A DNA stretch of 32,058 bases, from assembly GCA_964370855.1 (NCBI GenBank), contig CAYJMF010000055.1:1-32058 (forward strand). Reading direction: 5' to 3'. The stretch is from JAKLKS01 sp964370855 (GTDB lineage Bacteria > Planctomycetota > JAJSAM01 > JAKLKS01). Shown piece by piece: positions 1 to 8,145 of the stretch; the stretch's first letter is position 1, and every line of letters starts with the position of its first letter. The notes beneath the pieces were generated by a model. That model worked only from the letters and a program-made list of their open reading frames with translations. It ran no database searches and was not told the DNA's origin. Both the position numbers and the translations under genes were made by a program.

Positions 1-2
1 AG

Positions 3-126
3 GGCAGCCAGAGCGGAGTCGGCGCCACGGCGGGCGGCGTCGTCGGCGGCATAGCCCGCTCGACGCGCAGCGGCGGCCGCGCGGCAGTCGCGATCGGCGT
101 CATCGGCGCCGGGGGGGGGGGGGGGG
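3..126 (+). other. Open glycine-zipper-like reading frame at the window edge
   Basis: The third plus-strand frame is open from base 3 into the poly-G run. It reads as alternating small and hydrophobic residues (pieces GATAGGVVGG and VAIGVIGAGG), the pattern of glycine-zipper membrane segments. It has no start codon and lies opposite the frame of the next gene. It may be the end of an unrelated gene joined here by misassembly, or chance in GC-rich DNA. Low confidence. Confidence 0.2.
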
Positions 127-984
127 CGCGGCCGCCCCCCCCCCCCCCCCCCCGCCGGCGCCGCGGCCGCCCCCCGCCCCGCCCGCTCCTCCGCCCCCGA
201 ACGCGGAGCCGACCCCGTAGGGGCCCTCCATGGCGCTCTTCCAGGGGGCCAGCACCTTCTCCGGCGCCCCCGACAACCGCTTCTCCACGGCGGTCCGGGC
301 GTACTGCAGGAAACGCTGCTCCGTCTTCGGACCGAGGAGGGCCGTGAACCCCGCAACGGCGGCGGCGGCCTCGTCCTCCCGCCCCGACCGGACGTGCAGG
401 GCCGCCAGCTCCACCCCCGCCGCCGTCGCGACGTCCACCCAGTCCTCGGCCGCCGCGTCCTTGATGACGGCGTCCAGGAACTCCACGGCCTTTTCCGGCG
501 CCGCTCCCCGGGCCTCGACGACGGCCGCCGCGAGCCGCGACAGCACGCCCACGGCCTTGCCCGACTTCCCGCCCTTGACGTGGGGCTTGAGGACGGCGGC
601 GGCCTTCCCGAGTCCGTCGGACTCCCCGGAGACGACGGCGTCGAGGAGGATCTCCCCCGCCAGGAGGGGCGCCGAGAAGAAGGCCCCGCAGCGGCGGGCG
701 TCGAGCCGCTCCATCAGGGCCGGTTCCACGTCCCCGGGGACGCCGGGGCGCCGGCGGCCGATCAGCTCCCGGAAGACCTCCGCGGCCTCCTGCTCGGCGA
801 GGAGGTTCCCCGCCTTCTGTGCCTTCGCCACCGCCTCGCCGAGGAGCGCCCCCGCCTTCTCCGGATCCCCGCCCCGGTGGGCGGCGCGCGCCTCCGCGAG
901 GAGGGGGTCCGCCGCCCTCGCGCCCGCGGGGGCGAGGGCCGCCGTCGCCGCCACGACCGCCGCCGCCATCCAGGAACCACGCAT
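100..984 (-). CDS. Secreted TPR-like helical protein, 3' end unreliable
   Basis: The ATG at 984 has an upstream GGGAGG five bases away. Residues 1-24 form a signal peptide ending A-R-A before AADPLLAEARAAHRGG. The mature part is alanine-rich, with helix pairs resembling degenerate TPRs (GGDPEKAGALLGEAVAKAQK, then NLLAEQEAAEVFREL). After residue about 255 it becomes a glycine tract, then Pro/Arg residues produced by the G16/C19 homopolymers. The apparent stop at 100-102 is therefore probably artificial and the true end is unknown. It follows the lipoprotein gene by 24 bases, so the two are probably cotranscribed and act together in the envelope. The molecular function is not recognised. Confidence 0.7.
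   Translation of the reverse strand: MRGSWMAAAVVAATAALAPAGARAADPLLAEARAAHRGGDPEKAGALLGEAVAKAQKAGNLLAEQEAAEVFRELIGRRRPGVPGDVEPALMERLDARRCGAFFSAPLLAGEILLDAVVSGESDGLGKAAAVLKPHVKGGKSGKAVGVLSRLAAAVVEARGAAPEKAVEFLDAVIKDAAAEDWVDVATAAGVELAALHVRSGREDEAAAAVAGFTALLGPKTEQRFLQYARTAVEKRLSGAPEKVLAPWKSAMEGPYGVGSAFGGGGAGGAGGGRGAGGGGGGGAAAPPPPPRRR
111..153. repeat. Back-to-back homopolymers, G16 then C19
   Basis: Sixteen consecutive G (111-126), eight mixed G/C bases, then nineteen consecutive C (135-153). The runs are nearly complementary. They sit inside the 3' end of a glycine-rich coding region, so the reading frame beyond them cannot be trusted. An assembly or sequencing artefact at a contig end is the simplest explanation. 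Confidence 0.9.
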
Positions 985-1008
985 GACGTCCTCCCGGGGC
1001 TGCCGCCC

Positions 1009-3441
1009 CTACCGCTTCGCCTCGAAGCGCACCCGTCCCTCTTCCGTGATGCGCCACGTGCAGCCGAAACCCGCCGCGAGGCCGTCGAGGGCCTGGCCGA
1101 GCATCACGTTCCGCACCCGGATCTCGGCCGGCCGCGCCCGGTCCGCTTCCGGGGCGAACTCCACGGGAACGCCGAGATTCTCCAGGAAGGAGCCGAGATC
1201 CTCCAGGGTCATCTCCGCCCCGTTGATGCTGACCCTCTCCCCGTCGAGGCGGGCGAGGAGGTCGCGGGCCTTCCCGCTCTCCGCCGCCTTCCCCGGGAGC
1301 CGCCGCGCGATCTCCCGGGCCGCCGCTTCCGCCGGAGCGAACCAGGCGAGGCCGATCCCCCCCCGCGTCTCCGTGATCTCCCTCCCCTCCTCGAAGACCG
1401 GCTCGTGGGGGTTCCAGGCGAACCGGACGGTGGCCGGGTATTCGGTCCAGGACCGCGCGGAGCCGCGGGCGACGATGGCCACCTTGGCCCAGCCGCCGCT
1501 GCGGGTGCGGAGGAGGAAGACGTCGGCGGCGGGGATGCGGGAGTCCCCGTCGGCGCGTTTCCCGAGTTCCACGGCCCGCGGGTCGGCGCGCACCACGGCC
1601 TCGTGGATCTCCGCCGCCTCCGGCCCGCCCCGCTCCCTCTCCAGCAGGCCGTCCAGGTTCCGGATCCCCCCCGCCGCGGAGAACGTGATGGAGGAGATCC
1701 CGCCGGCGCAGGACTCGAAGTAGAGGTCCGCCTCCTCGGGCCCCGCCTCCCTCCCCCGCTCGATGGACCAGCCCTGCCGGTAGTGGAAGGAGAACTCCCC
1801 GCGGAGGACGCCGCGGGGCAGCCGGTTGAGCACCGTGGAGCCCGTGGCGGAGGAGCGCCCGAAGGGGTCCGTCGCGACGGCCTCGTACCTCGTGAAGGTG
1901 CCCTCGACGGCCCGCGGATCCACGGCGCTCCCGTCCGCCACGTCGAGGATCCGATCCTCCGTCCCTCCCCGGAGATCGACGGCACGGAAGGTGGCCACCG
2001 TGGAACCCGCCGGCCCCCCGGCCACGCGGATCGCCGCTCCCCCGCCGGCCAGGGGTTCCGCCGCGAGGGCCGGTCCCTCGGGCATGGCGTCGGCGTCGGG
2101 GCAGACCTCGTAGTCGAGCTGCACGTCCCGGGGGGCGTCCACCGGCATGGTCATCCGGCAGCGGGCGACGCCGCCGCCGCGGAGGCCCACCAGGAACCAG
2201 GCCCCCGCCATGAGCTGGGACGTCCTCCGGATCCCGTCCTCCGGCGTCCAGGGGGTGCGGAGGGCGCCGCCGCCGCCGGGCGCGGGGAGCACGTGGCGGC
2301 CCGCGGGGTCGAGGAAGGAGGCGCCGTCGCGGTTCCCCCAGAAGCTCTCGAGCTGGAGGTCCCCGGCTTTCTTCACGACCTCCTCGCGCAGGAAGTCGAA
2401 ATCCGGCCGGTGGTCGTCCCCGGCACCGTGCCGCAGCCGGCAGCTCCCCCGGACGATGCCCCGCGACCGCGTCGTCCCCTGCACCGTTGCGGGTATCCCC
2501 TCATCCCCCCCGGCCGCGAGGCCGGTGATGCGGTACCCGTAGCGGACCCCCTCCTCCACGTCCCCGTCGGTGTAGGGCGGCGCCTCCACGCGGCCCGCCT
2601 CCTCGAAGGCCCCCGCGGCGCCGACCCGCCTCTCGATCCGGTAGGCGGCGTACCGGGGGTCGGTCCCGAACCGCACGTCGATGGCCCCCTCCCGGCCGAC
2701 GCAGAAGGGATCCCGCGGGGGCCCGAGCACCGGCCCCTCGCCGGAGAGGCGGGTCACGAAGCGCACCACCGACTCCTTCCCCTCCCGCAGCGACTGCACC
2801 CAGGCGGTGCCCCCGCGCTCCGTGGACAACCGCACCCAGGGCGCGTCGGAGAGCCAGGGCATCAGGGCGCCCATGCCGTCGGGATCCGGCGCGCTCGGGG
2901 GGAAGAACCGGAGGGAGCCGTCCTCGAGGGTCGCCTCGGCGAGGCCGCCCGAGGGAGTCGAGGGGATGTCGAAGATCCCCCCGGCGTCGAAGTCGAGGTA
3001 CTGGCCCGGCGCGAGGCCGAGGATCCCCGTCACGTAGCGGACGCGGGCGCCGGCGAGGGAGGCCTGCTCCTCCTGGATCCGCGCGCGGAGGCCCGCCCGC
3101 CCCCCGTGGCGCTCCATGGCGGAGCGCAGGGTCTTCTCCGCCTCCGCCCCGCGGCCCATCAGCCGCTCGCAGCGGGCGACGAGGAGGAGGGCGCGGCCCC
3201 GGAGGGCCTCGGCGGCGGCGGGGTCGTCGGCGACGGCCCGGAGGATCGGCAGGGCGTCGGCGGGCCGGTGCTCGACCTCCAGGGCCTGCCATGCCTCCCA
3301 GTAGCGATCCTCGGCCCCGTCGCCCGCGGGCTCTTCGGGCCCGGCGGGGGCCCCCGGCGCGGGGGCCGACGGGCCGTCCCCGCCGCACCCGGCCAGCGCC
3401 GCCGCTCCCGCCAACAGGATCCCCGCCGCCGTCCCTCTCAT
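1009..3441 (-). CDS. Large lipoprotein with TPR, Fn3-like and C-terminal STN-like domains
   Basis: I chose ATG 3441 over the in-frame GTG at 3459 because GAGGAG lies seven bases upstream and the product then begins with a lipoprotein signal, MRGTAAGILLAGAAALAGC, with lipid-accepting Cys19. Residues 44-112 are TPR-like helices. Residues 251-311 read as a fibronectin-III-like beta sandwich ending VRYGYRITGL. The last 65 or so residues (from INGAEMTLEDLGSFL) resemble the short N-terminal domain of secretins and TonB receptors (STN), with the usual late motif VMLGQALDGLAAGFGCTWRI. Here that domain is C-terminal and no secretin pore follows. Total length is 810 residues. It lies 82 bases downstream of the response regulator gene. 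The precise role is unknown; it is probably an outer-membrane or periplasmic scaffold. Confidence 0.8.
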   Translation of the reverse strand: MRGTAAGILLAGAAALAGCGGDGPSAPAPGAPAGPEEPAGDGAEDRYWEAWQALEVEHRPADALPILRAVADDPAAAEALRGRALLLVARCERLMGRGAEAEKTLRSAMERHGGRAGLRARIQEEQASLAGARVRYVTGILGLAPGQYLDFDAGGIFDIPSTPSGGLAEATLEDGSLRFFPPSAPDPDGMGALMPWLSDAPWVRLSTERGGTAWVQSLREGKESVVRFVTRLSGEGPVLGPPRDPFCVGREGAIDVRFGTDPRYAAYRIERRVGAAGAFEEAGRVEAPPYTDGDVEEGVRYGYRITGLAAGGDEGIPATVQGTTRSRGIVRGSCRLRHGAGDDHRPDFDFLREEVVKKAGDLQLESFWGNRDGASFLDPAGRHVLPAPGGGGALRTPWTPEDGIRRTSQLMAGAWFLVGLRGGGVARCRMTMPVDAPRDVQLDYEVCPDADAMPEGPALAAEPLAGGGAAIRVAGGPAGSTVATFRAVDLRGGTEDRILDVADGSAVDPRAVEGTFTRYEAVATDPFGRSSATGSTVLNRLPRGVLRGEFSFHYRQGWSIERGREAGPEEADLYFESCAGGISSITFSAAGGIRNLDGLLERERGGPEAAEIHEAVVRADPRAVELGKRADGDSRIPAADVFLLRTRSGGWAKVAIVARGSARSWTEYPATVRFAWNPHEPVFEEGREITETRGGIGLAWFAPAEAAAREIARRLPGKAAESGKARDLLARLDGERVSINGAEMTLEDLGSFLENLGVPVEFAPEADRARPAEIRVRNVMLGQALDGLAAGFGCTWRITEEGRVRFEAKR

Positions 3442-3523
3442 GGTCCGCTCCTCGCTCACGCGCGACGCGCCGAGGATGCCCGACCCGGCCCGGGAGGGGG
3501 GTGACGAAGTTGCAACGATCCCG

Positions 3524-4192
3524 TCACGGGTCGAGGCGGTAGCCGATCCCGTGGACGGTGACGAGATGGCGGGGCCTCGCCGGGTCCTTCTCGATCTTCC
3601 GGCGCAGGCGCGCGACGTGGGTGTCCAGGGTGCGGGTGCCGCCGGGGTCGGCGCCCCAGAGCGCGCGGAGCAGCGCCTCCCGCTCCACGGGGACCCCGGG
3701 GAAGCGGTGGAGTTCGCGGAGGATTCCCGCCTCCGTCGGCGTGAGGGCCGTGGACACCCTCCCCTTCACCCATGCGAGCCGGTCGAGGTGGACCGTCCCC
3801 TCCCCGAGCCGGAAGGAGCGGGCCCCGGCGCCCCCCTCGCCGAGGCGGGTCCGGATGCGGGCCAGCAGCTCCCCCACGCCGAAGGGCTTCGTCACGTAGT
3901 CGTCGGCGCCGAGGTCGAGGCCGCGGATCTTGTCCGTCTCCGCGTCCAGGGCGGACAGCACGATGACGGGGACGCGGTCGCCGCCGCCGCGCACGCTCCG
4001 CAGGAACCCGAAGCCGTCGAGCCCCGGCAGCATGAGGTCGAGGATGACGAGGTCGGGCCGCGCCTCCTTCGCCAGCGCCGCCCCCTCGGCGCCGCCCCCC
4101 GCGCGCAGCACCCGGTACCCGGCCCGCTCGAGGTTGTAGGCCAGCCCCTCGGCCAGGGCGCGGTCGTCCTCAACGACGAGGATGGTCGGCAT
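3524..4192 (-). CDS. OmpR/PhoB-family response regulator
   Basis: A two-component transcription regulator of 222 residues, the usual length. The receiver domain (1-118) has the acidic pair Glu8/Asp9, phospho-acceptor Asp52 in VILDLMLP, Ser80 at the switch position and Lys102-Pro103. The C-terminal winged helix (about 128-222) has the transcription-activation loop and recognition helix TRTLDTHVARLRRKIEKDP, then HLVTVHGIGYRLDP, typical of PhoB/OmpR DNA-binding domains. The start codon lies 23 bases inside the end of the histidine kinase gene, so the two are translationally coupled and form one system. Targets cannot be deduced here; the lipoprotein genes immediately downstream are the obvious candidates. 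Confidence 0.95.
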   Translation of the reverse strand: MPTILVVEDDRALAEGLAYNLERAGYRVLRAGGGAEGAALAKEARPDLVILDLMLPGLDGFGFLRSVRGGGDRVPVIVLSALDAETDKIRGLDLGADDYVTKPFGVGELLARIRTRLGEGGAGARSFRLGEGTVHLDRLAWVKGRVSTALTPTEAGILRELHRFPGVPVEREALLRALWGADPGGTRTLDTHVARLRRKIEKDPARPRHLVTVHGIGYRLDP

Positions 4193-5936
4193 CGGCCGCC
4201 TCCCGGAGCCGCATCTCGAACCGGGCGCCCCCGCCCCGCGGCTCCGCGGCGATCACGGTCCCGCCCCCGACCTCGAGGCAGCGGCGGGCGAGGGCGAGCC
4301 CGAGGCCCGTGCCCTCGACGCTGCGCGTCCTCTCGTCGCCGAGCCGCAGGAAGGGCTCGAAGACGGATTCCCGCGCCTCCCGGGGGATGCCCGGCCCCTC
4401 GTCCTCGACGGCGACGAGGACCGCCCCCGGCTCCGCCCCGAGGATCACCCGCACCGTCCCCCTCCCGGCGAACTTGACGGCGTTGTCCACGACGGCGCCG
4501 AGGGCCCGCCGGAACAGGGTCGGCTCGCCCGCCGCCCGCGGAAGATCCGCGCCGCCCTCCACCTCGATGCGCATCCCGCGCGCCGCCGCCGCCGGCTCCC
4601 GTTCGACGACCGCCGCCCGCACCTCCGCGACGGGGTCGAAGGAGGCGGGGCCGCCGCCCACCTCGCGGCGACCCGAGGCCACGTCGAGGACGTCCTGCAC
4701 CCGGGCCTGGAGCTTCAGGGCCTCCCCGGCGATGGTCCCCGCGAAGCCGGCCACCCGGGCGGGATCCGCCGCGCCGTGGGCGGAGAGGGTCTCGGCGTAG
4801 AGGAGGATGTTGGCGAGGGGCGTCTTCAACTCGTGGGTGACGGCGCAGACGAAGGCGTCGCGGCGGCCCTCCAGCCGGGCGCGGCCCCGGGCGAGGACGA
4901 GGAGCCCGCCCGCCGCCGCGAGGAGCACCGCCGCCCCGCCCGCCGCGGGGAGGAGGAGGCGGCGCGTCGCCTCCGCGGAGGCGGTCCCGGCGGCGGCGAG
5001 GGCCGCCGCCGAGGGGCGGAGGTCGAGACCCGCGGGGAAGGGGGGAGGCAGGCGGACCGCGCCCCCGCCTCCCCCGCGCTCGAAGAGCCCCTCCGCCGCC
5101 CCGGGCAGCAGGGCGCGCAGAATCCCGTCCAGGGGGGCGAGGGCCACGCGCACCTCGTCCCCCGCCGGCCCGAGGGACCATGCGGCACGTGCGGGGCCGG
5201 CGGCGACGAGGGATCGCGGATCCTCGGCGTCCCCGAGGGAGGCGGCGGCGGCGAGGGCGGCCACGCCGTCGGGAGCGCCCCCGAGGCGGGCGTGGAGCGC
5301 CACCCTCTCGGCGGGCGCCGCGCCGAAGTAGCGGCCGGACTCGATGTCCGCGGCCAGGCGGTCCGCCGCGGCGCCCCCCTCGCGCGCCGCCTCCGCGAAG
5401 GCGGCGAGGAGGAGCTCCCGGTCCGGGGCCCCCTCGAGGGCGCGCAGCCGGGAGAGCGCCTCCGCCGCGGCCCCGGCGTCCCCCGCGGTCCGGGCGAGGC
5501 GGGCGAGGTGGCGCAGCCCCTCCGCGAGGAGGGCCGGGGGGAGATCCTCCGCCACGGCGGCGGCGTAGGCGACGCGGGCCGCCGTCGGGTCCCCCGCCTC
5601 CACCTCGAGCCGCTCCGCCTCGGCGAAGGGGCGGGCATCGGCGGGCGCGGGGGGATCGGGGCGGAAGCGCGCCGCCCCGGTCTCGAGGGGGAAGGGGACC
5701 CCGGAGAAGACCCCGCCGCGGGTGGCCTCGACGACGGCGCGGAGGGTCCCCGCCGCGGCGGCGGCCTCCCCCTCGAGGCGGACGGCAAGCGCCCGGCGCG
5801 CCTCGCCGGCGGCCTCCCGGCCCGCGGCGCGGGCGCCGCGGGCGCCGAACCAGAGGATCCCGCCTGCGGCCGCGGCCAGCGCGGCGGCGGCGGCCCAGGA
5901 GGCGGCGGGGATGCGGCCGGGTGCGCCTCGGACCAT
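4170..5936 (-). CDS. Membrane sensor histidine kinase with TPR-like periplasmic domain
   Basis: 588 residues. TM1 spans about 11-31 and TM2 about 326-349, enclosing a 290-residue extracytoplasmic region. The middle of that region (105-235) is made of Ala/Leu helix pairs like TPR (DPTAARVAYAAAVAEDLPPA, GDAGAAAEALSRLRAL). No PAS, HAMP or Cache signature is seen. The kinase core has the H-box VTHELKTPLANILL with His368, N-box Asn485 in VVDNAVKFAG, G1 DEGPGIP (512-518) and G2 GTGLGLA (542-548). It lies upstream of and overlaps its response regulator. The ligand is unknown; a helical-repeat sensor suggests a protein or peptide partner, perhaps one of the lipoproteins in the cluster. The ribosome-binding site is weak and translation may be coupled to the gene upstream. 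Confidence 0.93.
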   Translation of the reverse strand: MVRGAPGRIPAASWAAAAALAAAAGGILWFGARGARAAGREAAGEARRALAVRLEGEAAAAAGTLRAVVEATRGGVFSGVPFPLETGAARFRPDPPAPADARPFAEAERLEVEAGDPTAARVAYAAAVAEDLPPALLAEGLRHLARLARTAGDAGAAAEALSRLRALEGAPDRELLLAAFAEAAREGGAAADRLAADIESGRYFGAAPAERVALHARLGGAPDGVAALAAAASLGDAEDPRSLVAAGPARAAWSLGPAGDEVRVALAPLDGILRALLPGAAEGLFERGGGGGAVRLPPPFPAGLDLRPSAAALAAAGTASAEATRRLLLPAAGGAAVLLAAAGGLLVLARGRARLEGRRDAFVCAVTHELKTPLANILLYAETLSAHGAADPARVAGFAGTIAGEALKLQARVQDVLDVASGRREVGGGPASFDPVAEVRAAVVEREPAAAARGMRIEVEGGADLPRAAGEPTLFRRALGAVVDNAVKFAGRGTVRVILGAEPGAVLVAVEDEGPGIPREARESVFEPFLRLGDERTRSVEGTGLGLALARRCLEVGGGTVIAAEPRGGGARFEMRLREAADADHPRR

Positions 5937-5971
5937 CCCCGGAGCCTACCCGATGGAGGGGGGCCGCGGCC

Positions 5972-6352
5972 TCACTCCGGGAAGGCGAACCCCTTCCGCG
6001 CCCCCTGCGCGCGGAGGGCCTTCCCGACCTCGAGGTCGAAGGCGGACTTCCCGGCGGCGGCGGACTTCGCCGCGGCGGCCTTGAGGAATTCGGCCCTCTT
6101 TGCTTGCAAATCAGAGAGTTCCTTGCGGAATTCCTCGCGTTCCTTCACCAGGACCGCGATGCGCGCCTTCAGCTCCTCCGGGGAGAGCTTCCGGAGCTCC
6201 TCCGGCAGCTTGTCCTTCTCGAGCTCCTCCACCTTCAGCTTCCCCGCGGCCAGGAGGCCGACCAGGTCGGTGGCCTCGTCGAGGGTCTCCCCCCGGGCCA
6301 GCACTCCCCACCGGTCCGCGGACACCGAGGAGGGCGCCGCCGCCGCTCCCAT
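5972..6352 (-). pseudogene. C-terminal remnant of a planctomycetal VWA-domain protein
   Basis: From about SADRWGVLARGETLDEATDL to the stop at 5972 the protein is well formed: DLVGLLAAGKLKVEEL, then DKLPEELRKLSPEELKARI, a Lys/Glu-rich coiled coil (EREEFRKELSDLQAKRAEFL) and a tail AFDLEVGKALRAQGARKGFAF. I recognise this order from the extreme C-terminus of planctomycetal proteins with a von Willebrand factor A domain. Here neither VWA domain nor signal peptide precedes it: upstream of about 6352 the frame becomes low-complexity nonsense. ATG 6352 has no convincing ribosome-binding site. The gene has probably lost its front part by deletion or by insertion of the adjacent island. It could still be translated as a 126-residue fragment leading into the kinase gene 35 bases downstream. 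Confidence 0.55.
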
Positions 6353-6599
6353 GCCCCGGGGGGACGGGAAGCGTCCGCGGCGGCTCCTTCCCTCCGGGCA
6401 CCCCAAGTCGGGGAGCCTCCCGGCCTCCGCGCCGCCAGCGGGAGCGGAAGGGCGCTTGCAGGAACAGCCCGAGCCTCCGCTAAAGGCCAACGACGGTCCC
6501 TCCTCACGCCCCCCGAGGCGCTCGACGGCCCGGCAGGTCGCCAGCCTGCGGCCTGGCGCTGGACCCGGGGTCGATTCGAAGGGTCCAGTGGATGCGGCT
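6353..6599. other. Gene-free stretch at the left island boundary
   Basis: No convincing coding frame on either strand. The only structure noted is a 6-bp hairpin, CGCCAG (6539-6544) with CTGGCG (6553-6558) and an 8-base loop. No tRNA, integrase or attachment-site repeat was found. It separates the truncated VWA gene from the first island gene. Confidence 0.5.
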
Positions 6600-7487
6600 T
6601 CATCGGGAAGGCTCACCACCGGGCCCACCGGGGAGCGGCCACCCGTGAACGCTCACCGGCAACTGCGCCTCCGGGTCCGACACCTCGACCGTCGCACGGA
6701 GCCACTTCCACCGCAGGAAGAACACCGCAATCGCCTGGCGCCCCGCGCCGGGCAACAGCCGATCCCCGATGGCGACCCATGTCTTCCCGTCCTCGGACTC
6801 TTCCATCCAGCAGGTCGCGCCGGCCCATGTGCGGTTGCAGTCCAGCCCCGCCCACGCCGAGATCCTCATTCCCCCGATTCCCCGGACATCCACGGGGGCG
6901 GACGGAAACGGCCCGGGACCGCGATGAACAGTGCCGTACAGGAAGAAGTCGATCCGGGTCGTCCACCCGCGAGGAGCCTTCGTTCCGGCTCCCGCTGCTC
7001 CACCCGGCACCGGAAGGGTCGCCGGGGCAGGTCGGCCAGGACTCGCTCCCACCAGGTCGATCATCGGTTGGTACTTCAGGGCCGGCGGGTCCCCGGCCCC
7101 ATCCGGCGGGGGGTCCGTCCATGCCTGCTCGACGTGGACGCTGGATCCCACGCCGCACGCCACGATGACCTTCCTTGCGGCTTCCGTGCGGTCCAAGAGC
7201 GCCCGGATCCGCTTCGCCGCCTCCCGCGCCCGGTCGTCCACGGTCGCATCGCCGAGGAGCAGGTCCAGTTCCCCGAGGACGGCGTCGCCCGGAACCTCCG
7301 CCATCAACTCGTTTGGGTGCGAGTGCCGAAGCGACGCGAGCCACCGGCATCCGAAACGCTCCGCCTCCTGCACGAGATACACGTGTTCGGCGGCAGGAAC
7401 CTCCACCCGGGGCCCGACGCAGCCGACGACCTCCCCGACATGGAAGTGGAAACCGCCAAACATCGGCTCGACCCGCTTCTCCTTCAC
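6600..7487 (-). CDS. Two-domain protein ending in a divergent copy of the PRFT-family beta fold
   Basis: GTG 7487 is preceded by GGAGAGG, which supports this start; 295 residues. Residues 1-145 are an unrecognised alpha/beta domain with a histidine-rich opening (GGFHFHVGEVVGC) and helical DRAREAAKRIRALLDR. A Pro/Gly/Ala linker (148-173) follows. Residues 175-286 match the small paralogues elsewhere in the island: a PVDVRGIGGMRISAWAGL strand pair, WMEESEDGKTW, RWKWLRATVEV and a final VSVHGW. The PRFT motif itself is missing, so this is the most divergent member. It is the last gene of the leftward toxin operon, 27 bases after a small ORF. The function is unknown; as a fusion it may anchor or process what the stand-alone copies assemble. 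Confidence 0.75.
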   Translation of the reverse strand: MKEKRVEPMFGGFHFHVGEVVGCVGPRVEVPAAEHVYLVQEAERFGCRWLASLRHSHPNELMAEVPGDAVLGELDLLLGDATVDDRAREAAKRIRALLDRTEAARKVIVACGVGSSVHVEQAWTDPPPDGAGDPPALKYQPMIDLVGASPGRPAPATLPVPGGAAGAGTKAPRGWTTRIDFFLYGTVHRGPGPFPSAPVDVRGIGGMRISAWAGLDCNRTWAGATCWMEESEDGKTWVAIGDRLLPGAGRQAIAVFFLRWKWLRATVEVSDPEAQLPVSVHGWPLPGGPGGEPSR

Positions 7488-7514
7488 GAACCACCTCTCC
7501 TTTCTCAGGCGACT

Positions 7515-7667
7515 TCACGAATATGTCTGCCAACTCGCCACCAAGCGCCTCGCCGTTTCCTGGATCGGCGCCGCCAGCGCACGTGGCCACCTCCACAAGG
7601 ACAAGGGCAATCGATCCTCGACTTCTTGGAGGAGAGCATCCGGGCGTGGCTCTGCGGGCAGCCTCAT
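7515..7667 (-). CDS. Small 50-residue helical protein
   Basis: A short frame starting at ATG 7667 with GGGAGAAGAG eight bases upstream, placed 49 bases after the immunity-like gene and 27 before the next gene on the same strand. The product begins MRLPAEPRPDALLQEVEDRL and continues as an amphipathic Trp/Leu/Arg helix ending VASWQTYS. I recognise no family. Spacing, strand and ribosome-binding site favour a real gene. Alternatively it is the tail of a decayed one. Confidence 0.45.
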   Translation of the reverse strand: MRLPAEPRPDALLQEVEDRLPLSLWRWPRALAAPIQETARRLVASWQTYS

Positions 7668-7716
7668 CCGTCTCTTCTCCCTGCCCGCGCGAACTAGGTC
7701 TCCTCGGTCGCCATCC

Positions 7717-8145
7717 TCAAGCCTCGACGTAGCTCGGACTGATGGCAGCCCGCTGCACTCGCTTGTCCCCCTGAAGCGCTTGGACGAGCGCGTCGGCAAA
7801 CTCGCGCACCTCGGCGGAGTAGTCACGCCCCGTGACCCATCCCAGCAGACCGCGTCGTCGCTCGATGCGTAGATTGCCGATGCCCGACATGAAGTACAGG
7901 AACAGGCGGAACCGCCGGTCTCCTTGGTCCACGTGCATCCACCAATAGCCGGAGTACTCGAAACCGATCCCGGCGACACGGGCTCCATGCCTCTCCAAGC
8001 ACGGCACCAGCAGATCGACAAGCCACCGTCCGCCGGGCACTACGGCATGTCCGGCCTCGCTCGAGACAGTGTCATCGGGGACATTCGCCCAGCAGGTGAC
8101 CCAAGCACCAGCGCCCTTCGAATCCGAGGGAGCACCTTGACTCAT
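7717..8145 (-). CDS. Putative immunity protein for the adjacent toxin
   Basis: 142 residues, no signal peptide, predicted cytoplasmic. Its ATG overlaps the stop of the 1567-residue gene in an ATGA tetranucleotide, the classic arrangement of polymorphic toxin and immunity genes. The sequence alternates beta strands rich in aromatics (GIGFEYSGYWWMHVDQGDR, FRLFLYFMSGIGNLRIERR) and ends in an amphipathic helix (YSAEVREFADALVQALQG). That alpha+beta make-up is usual for small immunity proteins that cap a toxin active site. The context argument is strong; I cannot place it in a named immunity family by eye. It could instead be a dedicated chaperone or regulator of the large protein. Confidence 0.65.
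   Translation of the reverse strand: MSQGAPSDSKGAGAWVTCWANVPDDTVSSEAGHAVVPGGRWLVDLLVPCLERHGARVAGIGFEYSGYWWMHVDQGDRRFRLFLYFMSGIGNLRIERRRGLLGWVTGRDYSAEVREFADALVQALQGDKRVQRAAISPSYVEA

Noticed and set aside
111..153. Homopolymer phase-variation switch
   Set aside because: The paired G and C runs at a window edge fit an artefact better; there is no evidence of alternative frames with sensible products.
394..3504. A 1036-residue plus-strand open frame
   Set aside because: It lies antisense to the lipoprotein, regulator and secreted-protein genes, and its product is Arg/Pro/Gly-rich low complexity. High GC makes such frames common.
6560..6600. A tRNA T-loop-like string near TCGATTCGAA
   Set aside because: Stems on neither strand pair and there is no acceptor stem or anticodon arm.
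4182..7697. A 1171-residue plus-strand open frame
   Set aside because: Antisense to the histidine kinase and island genes, with no domain pattern and Pro/Arg/Gly composition.
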